A DNA stretch of 64,000 nucleotides from NCBI RefSeq assembly GCF_000380645.1, contig NZ_AQXZ01000007.1, positions 1 to 64,000 on the forward strand. Reading direction: 5' to 3'. The DNA comes from Smaragdicoccus niigatensis DSM 44881 = NBRC 103563. GTDB taxonomy: Bacteria > Actinomycetota > Actinomycetes > Mycobacteriales > Mycobacteriaceae. The position numbers were made by a program, and so were the translations under genes. Shown here in pieces: positions 8,430 to 16,716 of this stretch (its first letter is position 1; each line of letters starts with the position of its first letter). Under the pieces are notes generated by a model. That model was not told where the DNA came from, did not search any database, and saw nothing but the letters and a program-made list of their open reading frames with translations.

Positions 8430-9127
8430 GCCTGCACCGCCCCAGCCAGGGCCAGATCCTCGCTATTGCGAGCACCGGTGAACGACAGCATCTGCATCTC
8501 GATCGCGAGGTCGACACGTCGCACCTCGACGTTCTCGGGCGCGGTGAGGAACTGCGGGGCGAAGCTCAGGATGCAGCGGACGTCAACACCGACGAGGCGA
8601 TCGCAGATCGACTGCGCTTCCGCCTCGGGCACGGCGATGACACCGATGGTCGGGTCGAGGTCAAGGCACCGGGACTCGAACGTCGCCATGTCTTCCACCG
8701 TCAGCCCGCCGACCACAGTGCCGATCACAGCCGGGTCGGCGTCGAAAAGACCGACGATCGTAAAGCCGCGGCTGGCGAATCCCGGGTAGCAGGCCAACGC
8801 GCGACCGAGACTTCCCACTCCGACCATGACCACGCGATGTCCCTGGTCAAGGCCGAGGGCAAGTTCGATGCGTTCCCGCAGGCGAGCGACGTCATAGCCG
8901 ACGCCACGAACACCGGTCGGGCCGAGGAAAGAAAGATCTTTTCGGAGCTTCGCCGAACCGACCCCCGCTGCAAGTGCCAATTCATCGCTGGATACGATGA
9001 GTGTCCCGTCCTCGACGAGAGCCGAGAGGGCGCGCAGGTACATGGCCAGCCGGGCAACGGTCGCTTGCGGGATATCCGCCGACCGAACCGCACCGGAATC
9101 GCCCGGCGCCGACGGCTGTTCGGTCAC
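8426..9127 (-). CDS. rex: Redox-sensing transcriptional repressor Rex
   Basis: Rex represses respiratory and haem genes and is released from DNA by NADH. The 233-residue protein has an N-terminal winged helix ([40 protein letters not shown]) and a C-terminal Rossmann fold starting [19 protein letters not shown], plus the conserved GLFDADP strand. The GTG at 9127 is chosen because GAGGAG lies eight bases upstream; the reading continues 36 codons further but without homology. It heads the hem operon, as in Streptomyces. No convincing TTGTGA-N6-TCACAA operator was found in front of it. Confidence 0.93.
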   Translation of the reverse strand: MTEQPSAPGDSGAVRSADIPQATVARLAMYLRALSALVEDGTLIVSSDELALAAGVGSAKLRKDLSFLGPTGVRGVGYDVARLRERIELALGLDQGHRVVMVGVGSLGRALACYPGFASRGFTIVGLFDADPAVIGTVVGGLTVEDMATFESRCLDLDPTIGVIAVPEAEAQSICDRLVGVDVRCILSFAPQFLTAPENVEVRRVDLAIEMQMLSFTGARNSEDLALAGAVQA

Positions 9128-9196
9128 GTGGTTTGCTCCTCTTTCCGACCTGTTGACGACCCCGAATGTTGGGGTAAAACAGCGGTCGTGTAGATA

Positions 9197-9225
9197 AAGG
9201 TAGCCCTTCGCGTGTGCAGGTACAA
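9197..9225 (-). promoter_or_regulatory. Candidate promoter of the rex-hemACDB operon
   Basis: On the minus strand TTGTAC (9220-9225) and TACCTT (9197-9202) are separated by exactly 17 bases, about 70 bases upstream of the rex start. The assignment rests on spacing and consensus only. Confidence 0.35.
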
Positions 9226-9273
9226 AAACGCTCAAAATCGCACGCCTCTCTCCTATACTGCGACCGCGCCGAA

Positions 9274-9534
9274 TCAGGCAGTGATATCGCGACGAAAACG
9301 CGGGACGTCGACCTCCCAGTAGCTGTGCTCACGTCCATCAAGAAGCACAACGGGAACACGGTCCCCGTATTCCGCCCGCAATTCCGGTCGCTCACCAGCC
9401 ACGGCGTCGATATCGATCACTTCCACCGCGAATCCGAATTCGGATTGAAGTTCGGTGAGGATCTCGTGCGCCACATGGCACAGATGGCATCCGCTCCGGG
9501 TCAGGAACGTCACGTCGTGGTCGGCTGCGCTCAC
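9274..9534 (-). CDS. Glutaredoxin-like (DUF836) thiol-disulfide protein
   Basis: This 86-residue thioredoxin-fold protein has a CxxC motif (Cys16-His-Leu-Cys19) after strand DVTFLTR, the cis-Pro region DRVPVVLLDG near 60, and ends in DVPRFRRDI. It resembles the small glutaredoxin-like protein found next to hemA in mycobacteria (Rv0508). It probably reduces or glutathione/mycothiol-exchanges a partner disulfide in the cytoplasm; the partner is unknown. The start is GTG, with CACAGT six bases upstream as a weak -10. It lies 146 bp before rex on the same strand. Confidence 0.85.
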   Translation of the reverse strand: MSAADHDVTFLTRSGCHLCHVAHEILTELQSEFGFAVEVIDIDAVAGERPELRAEYGDRVPVVLLDGREHSYWEVDVPRFRRDITA

Positions 9535-9722
9535 GCAACCACTGTGCCAGTTGGGGCGAGCGAAGCGACGGGGAATTTCTCACACTGCGCGCGGCAGTTG
9601 CTTGATTCGCTTGCGTAACAGTCGCACCACTGCGCTGGACCGCCCGGTTATGGTGAACGAATGGCGAGAACGCATCGCTGAGTGCCGTTCCACCATCGAC
9701 TTTGGGCAACAAGGAGCTGTAG

Positions 9723-10721
9723 GTGACCGGGTTCTTCCGAAACACAGCCGCCAAGATCGGCGCAGCCGAGTTCGAGCTGCGGAAGAAGATCAAACGCGCA
9801 CCAGCCGAGGCTGAGGTCATGGCTCACGTCACCGGTGAGGCGAGCGCCGACGCCGCCATCGCGCTCCAGTTCGCCGGCGCGGCGGCCTCCGCGGAAGCGG
9901 CCGAGCACGTCGAGACGACCGAGTCCGAACCGCCGCACGAAGCCCCGCCACGCGACCTCACCGCCGCCGCCTTCTTCGACGTCGACAACACGATGGTCCA
10001 GGGCGCGTCGATCGTGCATTTTGCGCGAGGTCTGGCCGCTCGCAACTACTTCCGCTATTCCGACATCGCTTCCGCGCTGTGGATTCAGATCAAATTCCGA
10101 ATCACCGGCAAAGAGAACAGCGACGACGTGAAAAGCGGTCGAGAAAAGGCACTTGCCTTCATCGCGGGGCGACCGACGGCAGAACTCGCCACCCTCGGTG
10201 AAGAGATCTACGACGAATACATCGCGGACAAGATCTGGCCCGGAACGTACGCGCTCGCGCAGATGCATATCGAAGCCGGACAACAGGTTTGGCTCGTCAC
10301 CGCGACTCCCGTCGAATTGGCGAACGTCATTGCGAAGCGCCTCGGATTGACCGGTGCATTGGGCACCGTCGCCGAAAGCAAGGACGGAATCTTCACCGGC
10401 CGGCTGGTCGGCGACATTCTGCACGGGCTCGGCAAGGCGCAGGCGGTGCGTCACCTCGCGGCCCGCGAAGGCCTCAACCTCAAGCGCTGCACCGCGTACT
10501 CGGACAGCCACAACGACGTCCCGATGTTGTCGCTCGTGGGCACTGCAGTGGCTATCAACCCGGACTCGGATCTGCAGGAAGTCGCCAAGAACCGCGGTTG
10601 GGAGATCCGCGACTTCCGGACCGCGCGGAAGGTCGCGAAGGTCGGTGTGCCGACCGCACTCGGACTCGGCGCCGTCGGCGGCGCCGTGGCCGCCGTGGTG
10701 ACGCGGCGGCGCGGGGCCTAA
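9723..10721 (+). CDS. HAD-superfamily subclass IB hydrolase (SerB1-like phosphatase)
   Basis: The 332-residue protein has the HAD nucleophile motif FFDVDNTM (Asp86, Asp88), motif II in WLVTATP, a Lys region around [11 protein letters not shown] and motif [14 protein letters not shown]. It is related to phosphoserine phosphatases and mycobacterial SerB1 (Rv0505c), but a role on phosphoserine is not proven. Residues 1-80 form an acidic, Ala-rich extension absent from minimal SerB. The C-terminus has a small hydrophobic Gly/Ala stretch ([15 protein letters not shown]) and a basic end, possibly a membrane anchor. GTG start with AAGGAG upstream. Confidence 0.86.
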   Translation: MTGFFRNTAAKIGAAEFELRKKIKRAPAEAEVMAHVTGEASADAAIALQFAGAAASAEAAEHVETTESEPPHEAPPRDLTAAAFFDVDNTMVQGASIVHFARGLAARNYFRYSDIASALWIQIKFRITGKENSDDVKSGREKALAFIAGRPTAELATLGEEIYDEYIADKIWPGTYALAQMHIEAGQQVWLVTATPVELANVIAKRLGLTGALGTVAESKDGIFTGRLVGDILHGLGKAQAVRHLAAREGLNLKRCTAYSDSHNDVPMLSLVGTAVAINPDSDLQEVAKNRGWEIRDFRTARKVAKVGVPTALGLGAVGGAVAAVVTRRRGA

Positions 10722-11218
10722 CTCTCGAGCAGTTTTTTTAGTCCGGCGAGACTGCGCGCGATGTTGCCGCGCTGGAATTCGGCGAAGCCACCAGTCTTGC
10801 CTGTGGCAAGCCAGTCGAATGCGCGAGTAGGCGTGTCCGGCCAGCCGCGGCGGTCATCGGTCCACGTTTCGGTCACGCGAGTGCCACCCTCGACCGGATC
10901 GAAGCGATAGTCCCAACTGGCGACGGCGACCGGAAGCATCGCCGGCCCCAATCCATAGCGGCGAACCTTGAACGCAAAGTGCCGACCCCGGTCGGCGGCG
11001 GTCACTTCACACCCCGTGGTCCACACGAATCCGCGGCGATTGTTCCATCCCGAGAACCGCATGCCGACGTAGGCGGGTGCACCCTCGGACGCCACCACGC
11101 CGCGCGTGTTCTCTGGACTGAACGCCGGAATCCGCTCCGGATGGCTGACCGCGTCGTACGCGGTCAGCGGATCCGTGGCGATGATGATGCTGTCGTGGAC
11201 CTGCTTCGTGCGAGCCAT
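10718..11218 (-). CDS. SRPBCC (START-like) family protein
   Basis: The 166-residue protein has the SRPBCC pattern: [29 protein letters not shown] at the start, central beta strands ([34 protein letters not shown]) and a long C-terminal helix ending [12 protein letters not shown]. Such helix-grip folds bind hydrophobic ligands; the ligand here is unknown. TACTGT lies seven bases before the ATG at 11218, suggesting leaderless expression. Its stop overlaps the HAD gene stop by 4 bp, convergent. Confidence 0.82.
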   Translation of the reverse strand: MARTKQVHDSIIIATDPLTAYDAVSHPERIPAFSPENTRGVVASEGAPAYVGMRFSGWNNRRGFVWTTGCEVTAADRGRHFAFKVRRYGLGPAMLPVAVASWDYRFDPVEGGTRVTETWTDDRRGWPDTPTRAFDWLATGKTGGFAEFQRGNIARSLAGLKKLLES

Positions 11219-11241
11219 GAGACCCACAGTAGGCCGTCGGC

Positions 11242-12264
11242 TCAGCCGAGGAAGACGCTCCGGCGCTTGGCGAGCTGACGGTACAGCGACAGCTGGATGC
11301 GCTCACGCACCGTGTCGGTCAGCTCGAAGGTCGCCACCGGGTCTTCGGCGTCGCTTGGGTCGTACGAGTTCGTGTAGATCGGCTCGCCGAACTCGATGTG
11401 CCACTTTGTCGGCAGCGGAATCATGCCGAGCGGTCCCAGCACCGGGAACAGCGGCGTCACCGGGAAGTACGGCATGCCGAGCAGGCGCGCGAGGAGCGGC
11501 AGGTCGGCGATCTTCGGATAGGTCTCCTCCGCGCCCACGATCGAGCACGGAATGATCGGCGCACCGGACTTGATGGCCGCCGAGACGAACCCGCCACGGC
11601 CGAAACGCTGCAGCTTGTAGCGATCCGAGTACGGCTTTCCGATGCCCTTGAAGCCCTCGGGGAACACCCCGACGATCTCTCCGTCGCGCAGCAGACGGTC
11701 CGCATCGTGCGTGCAGGCGAGCGTGTGACCGGCCTTGCGCGCGATCGAACCGACGAACGGCAGGTCGAAGACCAGATCTGCGGCGAGGATACGCAGCGGA
11801 CGACCGTTCGAGTGGTCGTGAACCGCAACCGACGCCATCAACGCGTCGAGCGGAAGGACGCCCGAGTGGTTGGCGACGATCAGTGCCGCACCATGAGCCG
11901 GCAAGTGCTCGGTACCGCTCACGTCGACGCGGAACCACCGGTCGAAGACTGGCCGCAACACCGGCAGGAACACCGACTCGAGGAACTGCGGGTCGAAACC
12001 GAAGTCGTCGACCAGATAGTCACCGGTCAGTCGCTTCCGCAGGAAGCTCGCGGCTCCCGTGACACGGTTCGACAGCGAGCGGCGAACTGCTTCGCCGATC
12101 GTGGCCGGAGGATTTGCTTCTTGAATACGCGGCGTGATGAACGTGACCGCGTTCGTACCGATGGTGTCGATCTCGGTCGACACCCGTCTCCGCCTGGCGA
12201 CCCGCTCCGCCGTGTCAGTCGGCAGCTGGATGACCTTGGCCACCGACTCAGCTACTTCATTCAT
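11242..12264 (-). CDS. PlsC-like phospholipid/glycerolipid acyltransferase (Rv0502-like)
   Basis: This 340-residue protein has an acyltransferase domain at about 125-300 with NHSGVLPLD (block I, here His-x6-Asp rather than the usual His-x4-Asp), VFPEGFKGIGKPYSDRYKLQRFGRGGF (block III region, Glu-Gly after FP) and the proline-rich APIIPCSIVG block IV. It likely transfers acyl chains to a glycerolipid or related envelope lipid at the membrane. The ATG at 12264 overlaps the stop of the epimerase-like gene as ATGA, so the two are co-translated. Substrate is not deducible. Confidence 0.86.
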   Translation of the reverse strand: MNEVAESVAKVIQLPTDTAERVARRRRVSTEIDTIGTNAVTFITPRIQEANPPATIGEAVRRSLSNRVTGAASFLRKRLTGDYLVDDFGFDPQFLESVFLPVLRPVFDRWFRVDVSGTEHLPAHGAALIVANHSGVLPLDALMASVAVHDHSNGRPLRILAADLVFDLPFVGSIARKAGHTLACTHDADRLLRDGEIVGVFPEGFKGIGKPYSDRYKLQRFGRGGFVSAAIKSGAPIIPCSIVGAEETYPKIADLPLLARLLGMPYFPVTPLFPVLGPLGMIPLPTKWHIEFGEPIYTNSYDPSDAEDPVATFELTDTVRERIQLSLYRQLAKRRSVFLG

Positions 12265-13331
12265 CCCTTGGCTCCAGATCCTGTGCCGACAAGTGCCAGC
12301 AGCCCCTTCTCGGCGAAGTCGATCCATCTGATATCGACCACCGGGCGCAGCGCTGCACCGCGGACGAAATCGTCGAACGCCTGAACGGTCGTCCAACGAG
12401 GTTCGAACCCGAAAACTGTCCTCATGCGTGTGGTATCCAAGCCGCAGCCGTACTGGAAATAATCCAGCTGCTCCCTGGTGAACTCACGCATTACGGGCCC
12501 CATGATCGCGCGTCCCAACGTTCGGAACAGCGCGCTCGGCATCGGCGCTTCAATGCGCCCGGCCCGTCTGATTGCTTGCGACATCATGATAACGCCGTCG
12601 CCCGCAATATTGAATGTCCCGGCGGGACCTCCATGAATGGCGTGCGCCACTGCGGCGAACGCATCCTCTTCGTGAATCACCTGCATTCGGGCATCTCGCC
12701 CCATGACTTTCGGCACGAGCGGAGCGCCGACATAGGTCGGAATCACGCCCTGAAGTTGCGGTCCGATGATGGGCGCGAACCGGAGGTTCGTCACCGCCAT
12801 GTCGGGCCGGCGCCGGGCGAGACTGCGCGCAAAGCCCTCGACGTCGAGAAGGTCCTCGCCGAATCCACCCTTCGGTGCGCTCTTCGCGCCCATCTGTTCG
12901 GTGAACTGCACCGGGTCGCGCGGGCTCGATCCGTACACCGCCGACGACGAACGAAGGACGATGCGGCGCACAGACGGTGCCTTCTGGCACACCGCGAACA
13001 GTTGCATGGCGCCGAAGACGTTGACGTCGTGCATCGCGATCCGCGAACCACCACGCGGCGGCCGAGCCATGACCGAGGCGTGCACGACCGTGTCGACCTC
13101 GTTGGCGTCGATCACTCTGCCGATCAAGGGATTCTGGATGTCGGCACGGACGAACTCGGCGCGGCCCATCCGGCGCATCAGATCGCGCGACGGAGACTTG
13201 GTGTCGACGGCGATGACGCGGGAGATTCGTTTGTCGGCAGCGAGACGTGCGACGAGCGAGCCGCCGAAATGGCGCGCGCCACCAGTCACCATGACCACCT
13301 GGCCACGGAACCCGCGATCGATCGCACTCAT
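12261..13331 (-). CDS. NAD-dependent epimerase/dehydratase-like protein (GalE2-like)
   Basis: The 356-residue extended SDR has a Rossmann motif VMVTGGARHFGGSL near residue 15, the ADIQNP and SSSAVYGSS strands, and a C-terminal substrate domain. The usual catalytic Tyr-x3-Lys is not visible: the aligned stretch GGFGEDLLDVEGFA carries Phe and Leu in those places. It may therefore bind a nucleotide-sugar or lipid without canonical SDR chemistry. GGGGGAG eight bases upstream supports the ATG at 13331. Gene order matches mycobacterial galE2 (Rv0501) beside the acyltransferase gene. Confidence 0.82.
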   Translation of the reverse strand: MSAIDRGFRGQVVMVTGGARHFGGSLVARLAADKRISRVIAVDTKSPSRDLMRRMGRAEFVRADIQNPLIGRVIDANEVDTVVHASVMARPPRGGSRIAMHDVNVFGAMQLFAVCQKAPSVRRIVLRSSSAVYGSSPRDPVQFTEQMGAKSAPKGGFGEDLLDVEGFARSLARRRPDMAVTNLRFAPIIGPQLQGVIPTYVGAPLVPKVMGRDARMQVIHEEDAFAAVAHAIHGGPAGTFNIAGDGVIMMSQAIRRAGRIEAPMPSALFRTLGRAIMGPVMREFTREQLDYFQYGCGLDTTRMRTVFGFEPRWTTVQAFDDFVRGAALRPVVDIRWIDFAEKGLLALVGTGSGAKG

Positions 13332-13401
13332 CTGCTTCTCCCCCGAGAAAGTCTTCCCGCGACCGTACCGTCCGCCCCATCTACCTGGCAATGAATACAC
13401 C

Positions 13402-13430
13402 GATGCCCGCCACCGTTGGTGACGGGCATC
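13402..13430 (-). terminator. Hairpin terminator downstream of the bS22 gene
   Basis: GATGCCCG (13402-13409) pairs with CGGGCATC (13423-13430), with an inner CACC/GGTG stem. It starts 12 bases after the bS22 stop and lies before the epimerase gene. No strong U-tract follows. Confidence 0.55.
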
Positions 13431-13442
13431 GACGTCAAGTGC

Positions 13443-13544
13443 TTACTTGCCGAGTTTACGGCGCTGCACCCGAGTCCGGCGAAGGAGCTTGCGGTGCTTC
13501 TTCTTCGACATGCGCTTGCGGCGCTTCTTGATAACCGAACCCAT
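13443..13544 (-). CDS. Small ribosomal subunit protein bS22 (AURKAIP1/COX24 domain), 33 residues
   Basis: The frame encodes 33 residues starting [19 protein letters not shown] and ending RVQRRKLGK, essentially all Lys and Arg. This is the actinobacterial bS22 protein seen in mycobacterial 30S structures and annotated as Rv0500B in M. tuberculosis. It binds 16S rRNA near the decoding region. AAGGGG lies about ten bases upstream of the ATG. Position between the HTH gene and the epimerase gene matches mycobacteria. Confidence 0.93.
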
Positions 13545-13693
13545 ACTGGGCGCCCCTTTTCACAATTCGAGTCTCGAGTCCTACCGCGCAACGCATCGTG
13601 ATGCACGGGCGCTACAGCGCGACAACTGGGAATCGTACCCGGCGAGCAGGGAAGAACGAAAACGGCCCCTGGGGTCGCTCCGTTCCCACCCAC

Positions 13694-13921
13694 TTAGCCC
13701 GCGTCGAAATACGAGGTCTCGAGATAGTCGTGAACCGCCTTCGCGTGTACGCGGAAGGAACGACCCACACGCACCGCCGGCAACTCGCCGCCGTGCACGA
13801 GTCGGTAAACGGTCATCTTTGACACTCGCATGAGGTTCGCGACCTCAGCCACAGTTAAAAACTGTGTGCTCGAGAGACCAATCTGCCCATCGCCGTGAAC
13901 TGACGGCTTGCTCCCAGCCAT
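13694..13921 (-). CDS. Excisionase/MerR-type helix-turn-helix DNA-binding protein
   Basis: This 75-residue protein has a winged HTH with the pattern FLTVAEVANLMRVSKMTVYR (about 22-41), then LVHGGELPAVRVGRSFRV and AVHDYLETSYFDAG. It matches the excisionase-family HTH protein encoded beside proC in mycobacteria (Rv0500A). The ATG at 13921 is chosen because GGAGG precedes it by eight bases. Its targets are unknown; the chromosomal conservation argues against a phage role. Confidence 0.86.
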   Translation of the reverse strand: MAGSKPSVHGDGQIGLSSTQFLTVAEVANLMRVSKMTVYRLVHGGELPAVRVGRSFRVHAKAVHDYLETSYFDAG

Positions 13922-14041
13922 GTAATGCACCTCCAACACCCCGCGCCGTCGGCGTCCACTCCGACAAACAGACACGTGCGTGCTGTATCGAGCTTAGCGG
14001 GACAATTGGTGTTATAGCGACGTCTGCGCGAAATCGAATCG

Positions 14042-14857
14042 TTATTCTTTTGTGCGTCCCTGCTGGACCGACCGGTCGTGCGCAGCGAACAATCCCTCGA
14101 TGAACGCTGAGCGCAGACCTGCCTGCTCGAAGCTCCGCAGTGCCGCCGCCGTGGTCCCTCCCGGAGAGGTGACCGCAGCCCGCATCTCGACCGCTCGCTC
14201 GGGCGACTTCGCCAGCATCGCTCCTGACCCGATGAGCGTCTGAACGACCAGCTCAGTGGCGGTTTGTCGCGAAAGACCAAGAGCCACACCGCCGTCGACC
14301 ATCGCCTCGACAACGAGGAAAAAGTAGGCCGGACCCGAACCCGAAACTGCAGTCACGGCGTCGAGTTGCGACTCCTTCAGCGTCAGCACCTTGCCGACCG
14401 CGCGGAAGATCTCGCTCACCAGATCGAGGTGCTTCTGCTTCGCGTAGCGGCCCGCGGAGACGACGGTCATGCCCTCACCCACGAGCATCGGGGTGTTAGG
14501 CATCACACGCACCACAGGAAACCCAGCAGGCAATTTGGCCTCAAGGCGCTGCGTCGGCACTCCTGCAGCTACCGAAACGAGCATCTGCTCACGATCCCGA
14601 TCGAGGTCGAGGGTCGCAATCTGGCCCACGACGGTGTCGATATCGTGCGGCTTGACCGCCACGATGATGACGTCCGCGTGCTCGGCAGCCTCGATGACTC
14701 CGGTGACGTGAACGCCGAACTCCTCTGCCAGGTACTCAGCGCGCGGCGGGTGGGGTTCGGAGACGACGAGATCCTTGACCTCGTGGCCGGCATCCAACAG
14801 TCCGGCAAGCAACGCTTCGCCGATCTTTCCGCCACCGATTACGGCGATTCGAGTCAT
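14042..14857 (-). CDS. proC: Pyrroline-5-carboxylate reductase
   Basis: ProC catalyses the last step of proline synthesis, reducing pyrroline-5-carboxylate with NAD(P)H. The 271-residue protein starts MTRIAVIGGGKIGEALLAGL (Rossmann), has VRVMPNTPMLVGEGMT near 120 and the signature SGSGPAYFF near 165, then GATTAAL-type SPGGTTAAALRSFE near 230. GGGAG precedes the ATG. It is upstream of the HTH and bS22 genes. Confidence 0.96.
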   Translation of the reverse strand: MTRIAVIGGGKIGEALLAGLLDAGHEVKDLVVSEPHPPRAEYLAEEFGVHVTGVIEAAEHADVIIVAVKPHDIDTVVGQIATLDLDRDREQMLVSVAAGVPTQRLEAKLPAGFPVVRVMPNTPMLVGEGMTVVSAGRYAKQKHLDLVSEIFRAVGKVLTLKESQLDAVTAVSGSGPAYFFLVVEAMVDGGVALGLSRQTATELVVQTLIGSGAMLAKSPERAVEMRAAVTSPGGTTAAALRSFEQAGLRSAFIEGLFAAHDRSVQQGRTKE

Positions 14858-14882
14858 CGAGTTCTCTCCCGGCAGTCCAGTC

Positions 14883-15719
14883 TCAACCTTGGCGGCGCGG
14901 CCAGAGCGCGAGTTGCCGGCTCTGGGCTACGACAGCCCCCGTCGAATCAAACACGAGATGGTCCTCGTCAAACAACGCGGAACCGACGCTCTGCGTCGAT
15001 GAGACGACCCGGAACCATCCCTTCGCGGGGTGCCGACGGATGAATGCAGTCAGCTGAACGGTTGGACTCCAACCGAATTCGCCGAGGTTGAAGACCACCG
15101 GCGGGCTCATGTCACCCAGCACGAAGCCGAACAGAACGGCGTTGTCCTCATCGTGTTCGTCGGCCTCGAACAGCCGCGCCCACAAGCGAATCGTCGGGTC
15201 GCCCGTCTCGCCCTTGAGGAAGTGCGCGGACGTCGAGTCCATCCGCATGTGCGTCACCTGGGACAGGTGGACGATGTCGGACATCGGTCCGTCGTACTTC
15301 AGCGCCGACTCGTCCGGCTCCGCCGGCATGTGCGACCCGTCGACCATCTGGCGGACCGGGGCATCGTCGAGGGCACCCATCGTGACCACCGCGCGTGCGC
15401 ACAGCTTGGTGCCCTGCCAGACCTCGGTGTCGAGCGTGGCGATCTGCCGGCCGATCTTGCGCGTGATGACCCGCAGGATGACCTCACCCGGAACCGGTGC
15501 GGAAAGGAAGTCCGCGCTCGCCGCCACCGGCTGCATCCACAGCAGCGCCGAATCGTGGTCGCGCACCGCCTGGCGAGCGGCGGCCGCCGCGACGGCGAGC
15601 AGTGCACCACCGTGGACCTTGGGTCCGATCGTCCAGAGTGGCCCGATGGTTGCGCCATACTCCCAGTCGCTGATCGAAGTGAGCGTGGTCAGAGTCTGGA
15701 ATGGTGCCGGATCACTCAT
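14883..15719 (-). CDS. Thioesterase family (double hotdog) protein
   Basis: The 278-residue protein reads as two hotdog folds: VHGGALLAVAAAAARQAV near residue 40 and VVFNLGEFGWSPTVQLTAFIRR near 220, with the end SRQLALWPRRQG. Such TesB-like proteins hydrolyse acyl-CoA or similar thioesters. The ATG at 15719 overlaps the isomerase gene stop by eight bases and has GAGGAA upstream, so the two genes are coupled. Corresponds in position to mycobacterial Rv0499. Natural substrate unknown. Confidence 0.82.
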   Translation of the reverse strand: MSDPAPFQTLTTLTSISDWEYGATIGPLWTIGPKVHGGALLAVAAAAARQAVRDHDSALLWMQPVAASADFLSAPVPGEVILRVITRKIGRQIATLDTEVWQGTKLCARAVVTMGALDDAPVRQMVDGSHMPAEPDESALKYDGPMSDIVHLSQVTHMRMDSTSAHFLKGETGDPTIRLWARLFEADEHDEDNAVLFGFVLGDMSPPVVFNLGEFGWSPTVQLTAFIRRHPAKGWFRVVSSTQSVGSALFDEDHLVFDSTGAVVAQSRQLALWPRRQG

Positions 15720-16623
15720 CAAGCGATTCCTCGGTCGGGAGTTCGGCGGGCTCCGGCTCGGGTTCGGGGAGTTGGCTCGGCAAGCCGTTGACATTCACGC
15801 GCGCGAAGTCGAGAGCCTTGGCGAGCTTGACCGCCCGCTGTTCCGGCGTCCGCGCCGACTGCGTGTTGATCTCGAGCACGGTCTGGAAGTCGACGCCGCG
15901 ACGAACGAGCTGCTGACACACCTCGGCGCAGGGCTGGGTGCCCTCCCCCGGGATCAGATGCTCGTCGTGCGCCTCGCCGGTGCCATCGGCCAGATGCAGG
16001 TGGCACAGCCGTGAACCCATCCGCAACGCCAGCGCAAGGGCATCCATGCCGGCGGTCGCCGTGTGGGACAGGTCGAGCGTGTAGTGCGCGAAGTCGGACC
16101 GCGTGGGGTCGTACGACGGCGCAAAGGCCGAGACCGACAATCCCGGTCCACCGCGACGCAGCAGCCGCGCGGCCGGGCCCTCTTTGCGACCGATGAAGAT
16201 CCCGTCGGCCCGCAACGGGAACATGTTCTCGACCGCGAGCTGGACCTCGTACTTCATCTCCAGATCGACGACCTGGTCGAGAAATCCTTCGGCATAGCGC
16301 CGCTGCCACCGGAACGGCGGATGGACGACGACCGTCTTCGCACCGAGGTCGACCGCCATCTGGGTGCTGCGCTCGAGCTTCATGATCGGGTCCGAGCCCA
16401 TGACGCGCTGCGAGATGAGCAGACACGGCGCGTGGACGGCCATGACCGGGACGCCGTACTTGCGCGACAGTTCGCGCACACCATCGGTGTCTTGACTGAT
16501 CGATTCGGCCCAGATCATCAGCTCGACGCCGTCGTAGCCGATCTCGGCGGCGTAACGGAACGCGGCCTCGGTGTTCTCCGGGTACACCGAAGCGGTCGAG
16601 AGCCCCACCAACAAATCACTCAT
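15712..16623 (-). CDS. Sugar phosphate isomerase/epimerase family (TIM barrel) protein
   Basis: The 303-residue protein belongs to the AP-endonuclease-2 TIM-barrel fold: GLSTASVYPENTEAAFRYA at the start, GYDGVELMIW, VMAVHAPCLL, KTVVVHPPFRW, LAVENMFP, YTLDLSHTATAGMDA and CHLHLADG, whose His, Glu and Asp residues are the expected metal ligands. The C-terminus is Glu/Pro-rich. It resembles Rv0498. The reaction is not known; a sugar or polyol isomerase is only a fold-based guess. Confidence 0.84.
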   Translation of the reverse strand: MSDLLVGLSTASVYPENTEAAFRYAAEIGYDGVELMIWAESISQDTDGVRELSRKYGVPVMAVHAPCLLISQRVMGSDPIMKLERSTQMAVDLGAKTVVVHPPFRWQRRYAEGFLDQVVDLEMKYEVQLAVENMFPLRADGIFIGRKEGPAARLLRRGGPGLSVSAFAPSYDPTRSDFAHYTLDLSHTATAGMDALALALRMGSRLCHLHLADGTGEAHDEHLIPGEGTQPCAEVCQQLVRRGVDFQTVLEINTQSARTPEQRAVKLAKALDFARVNVNGLPSQLPEPEPEPAELPTEESLDE

Positions 16624-16650
16624 GGCTCGTCCGTTCGCTCCGTCGCACGG

Positions 16651-16703
16651 TCCGTTCCTCGCTCCGTTCCTCGCTGCGCTCCGGTACTCGCTGCGATGCT
16701 CCC
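16651..16703. repeat. Dispersed intergenic repeat, copy 1
   Basis: This 53-bp stretch is 50/53 identical to 23362-23414 and lies between the isomerase gene and ppx1. It is built of overlapping CTCGCTCCGTTCCTCGCTGC-like words. Both copies have the same orientation relative to the plus strand. Confidence 0.75.
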
Positions 16704-16716
16704 GCGCTCCTCCCGC

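Noticed and set aside
9128-9273. Rex autoregulatory operator upstream of rex
   Set aside because: Only scattered TTGT and CACA words are present, without the TTGTGA-N6-TCACAA spacing.
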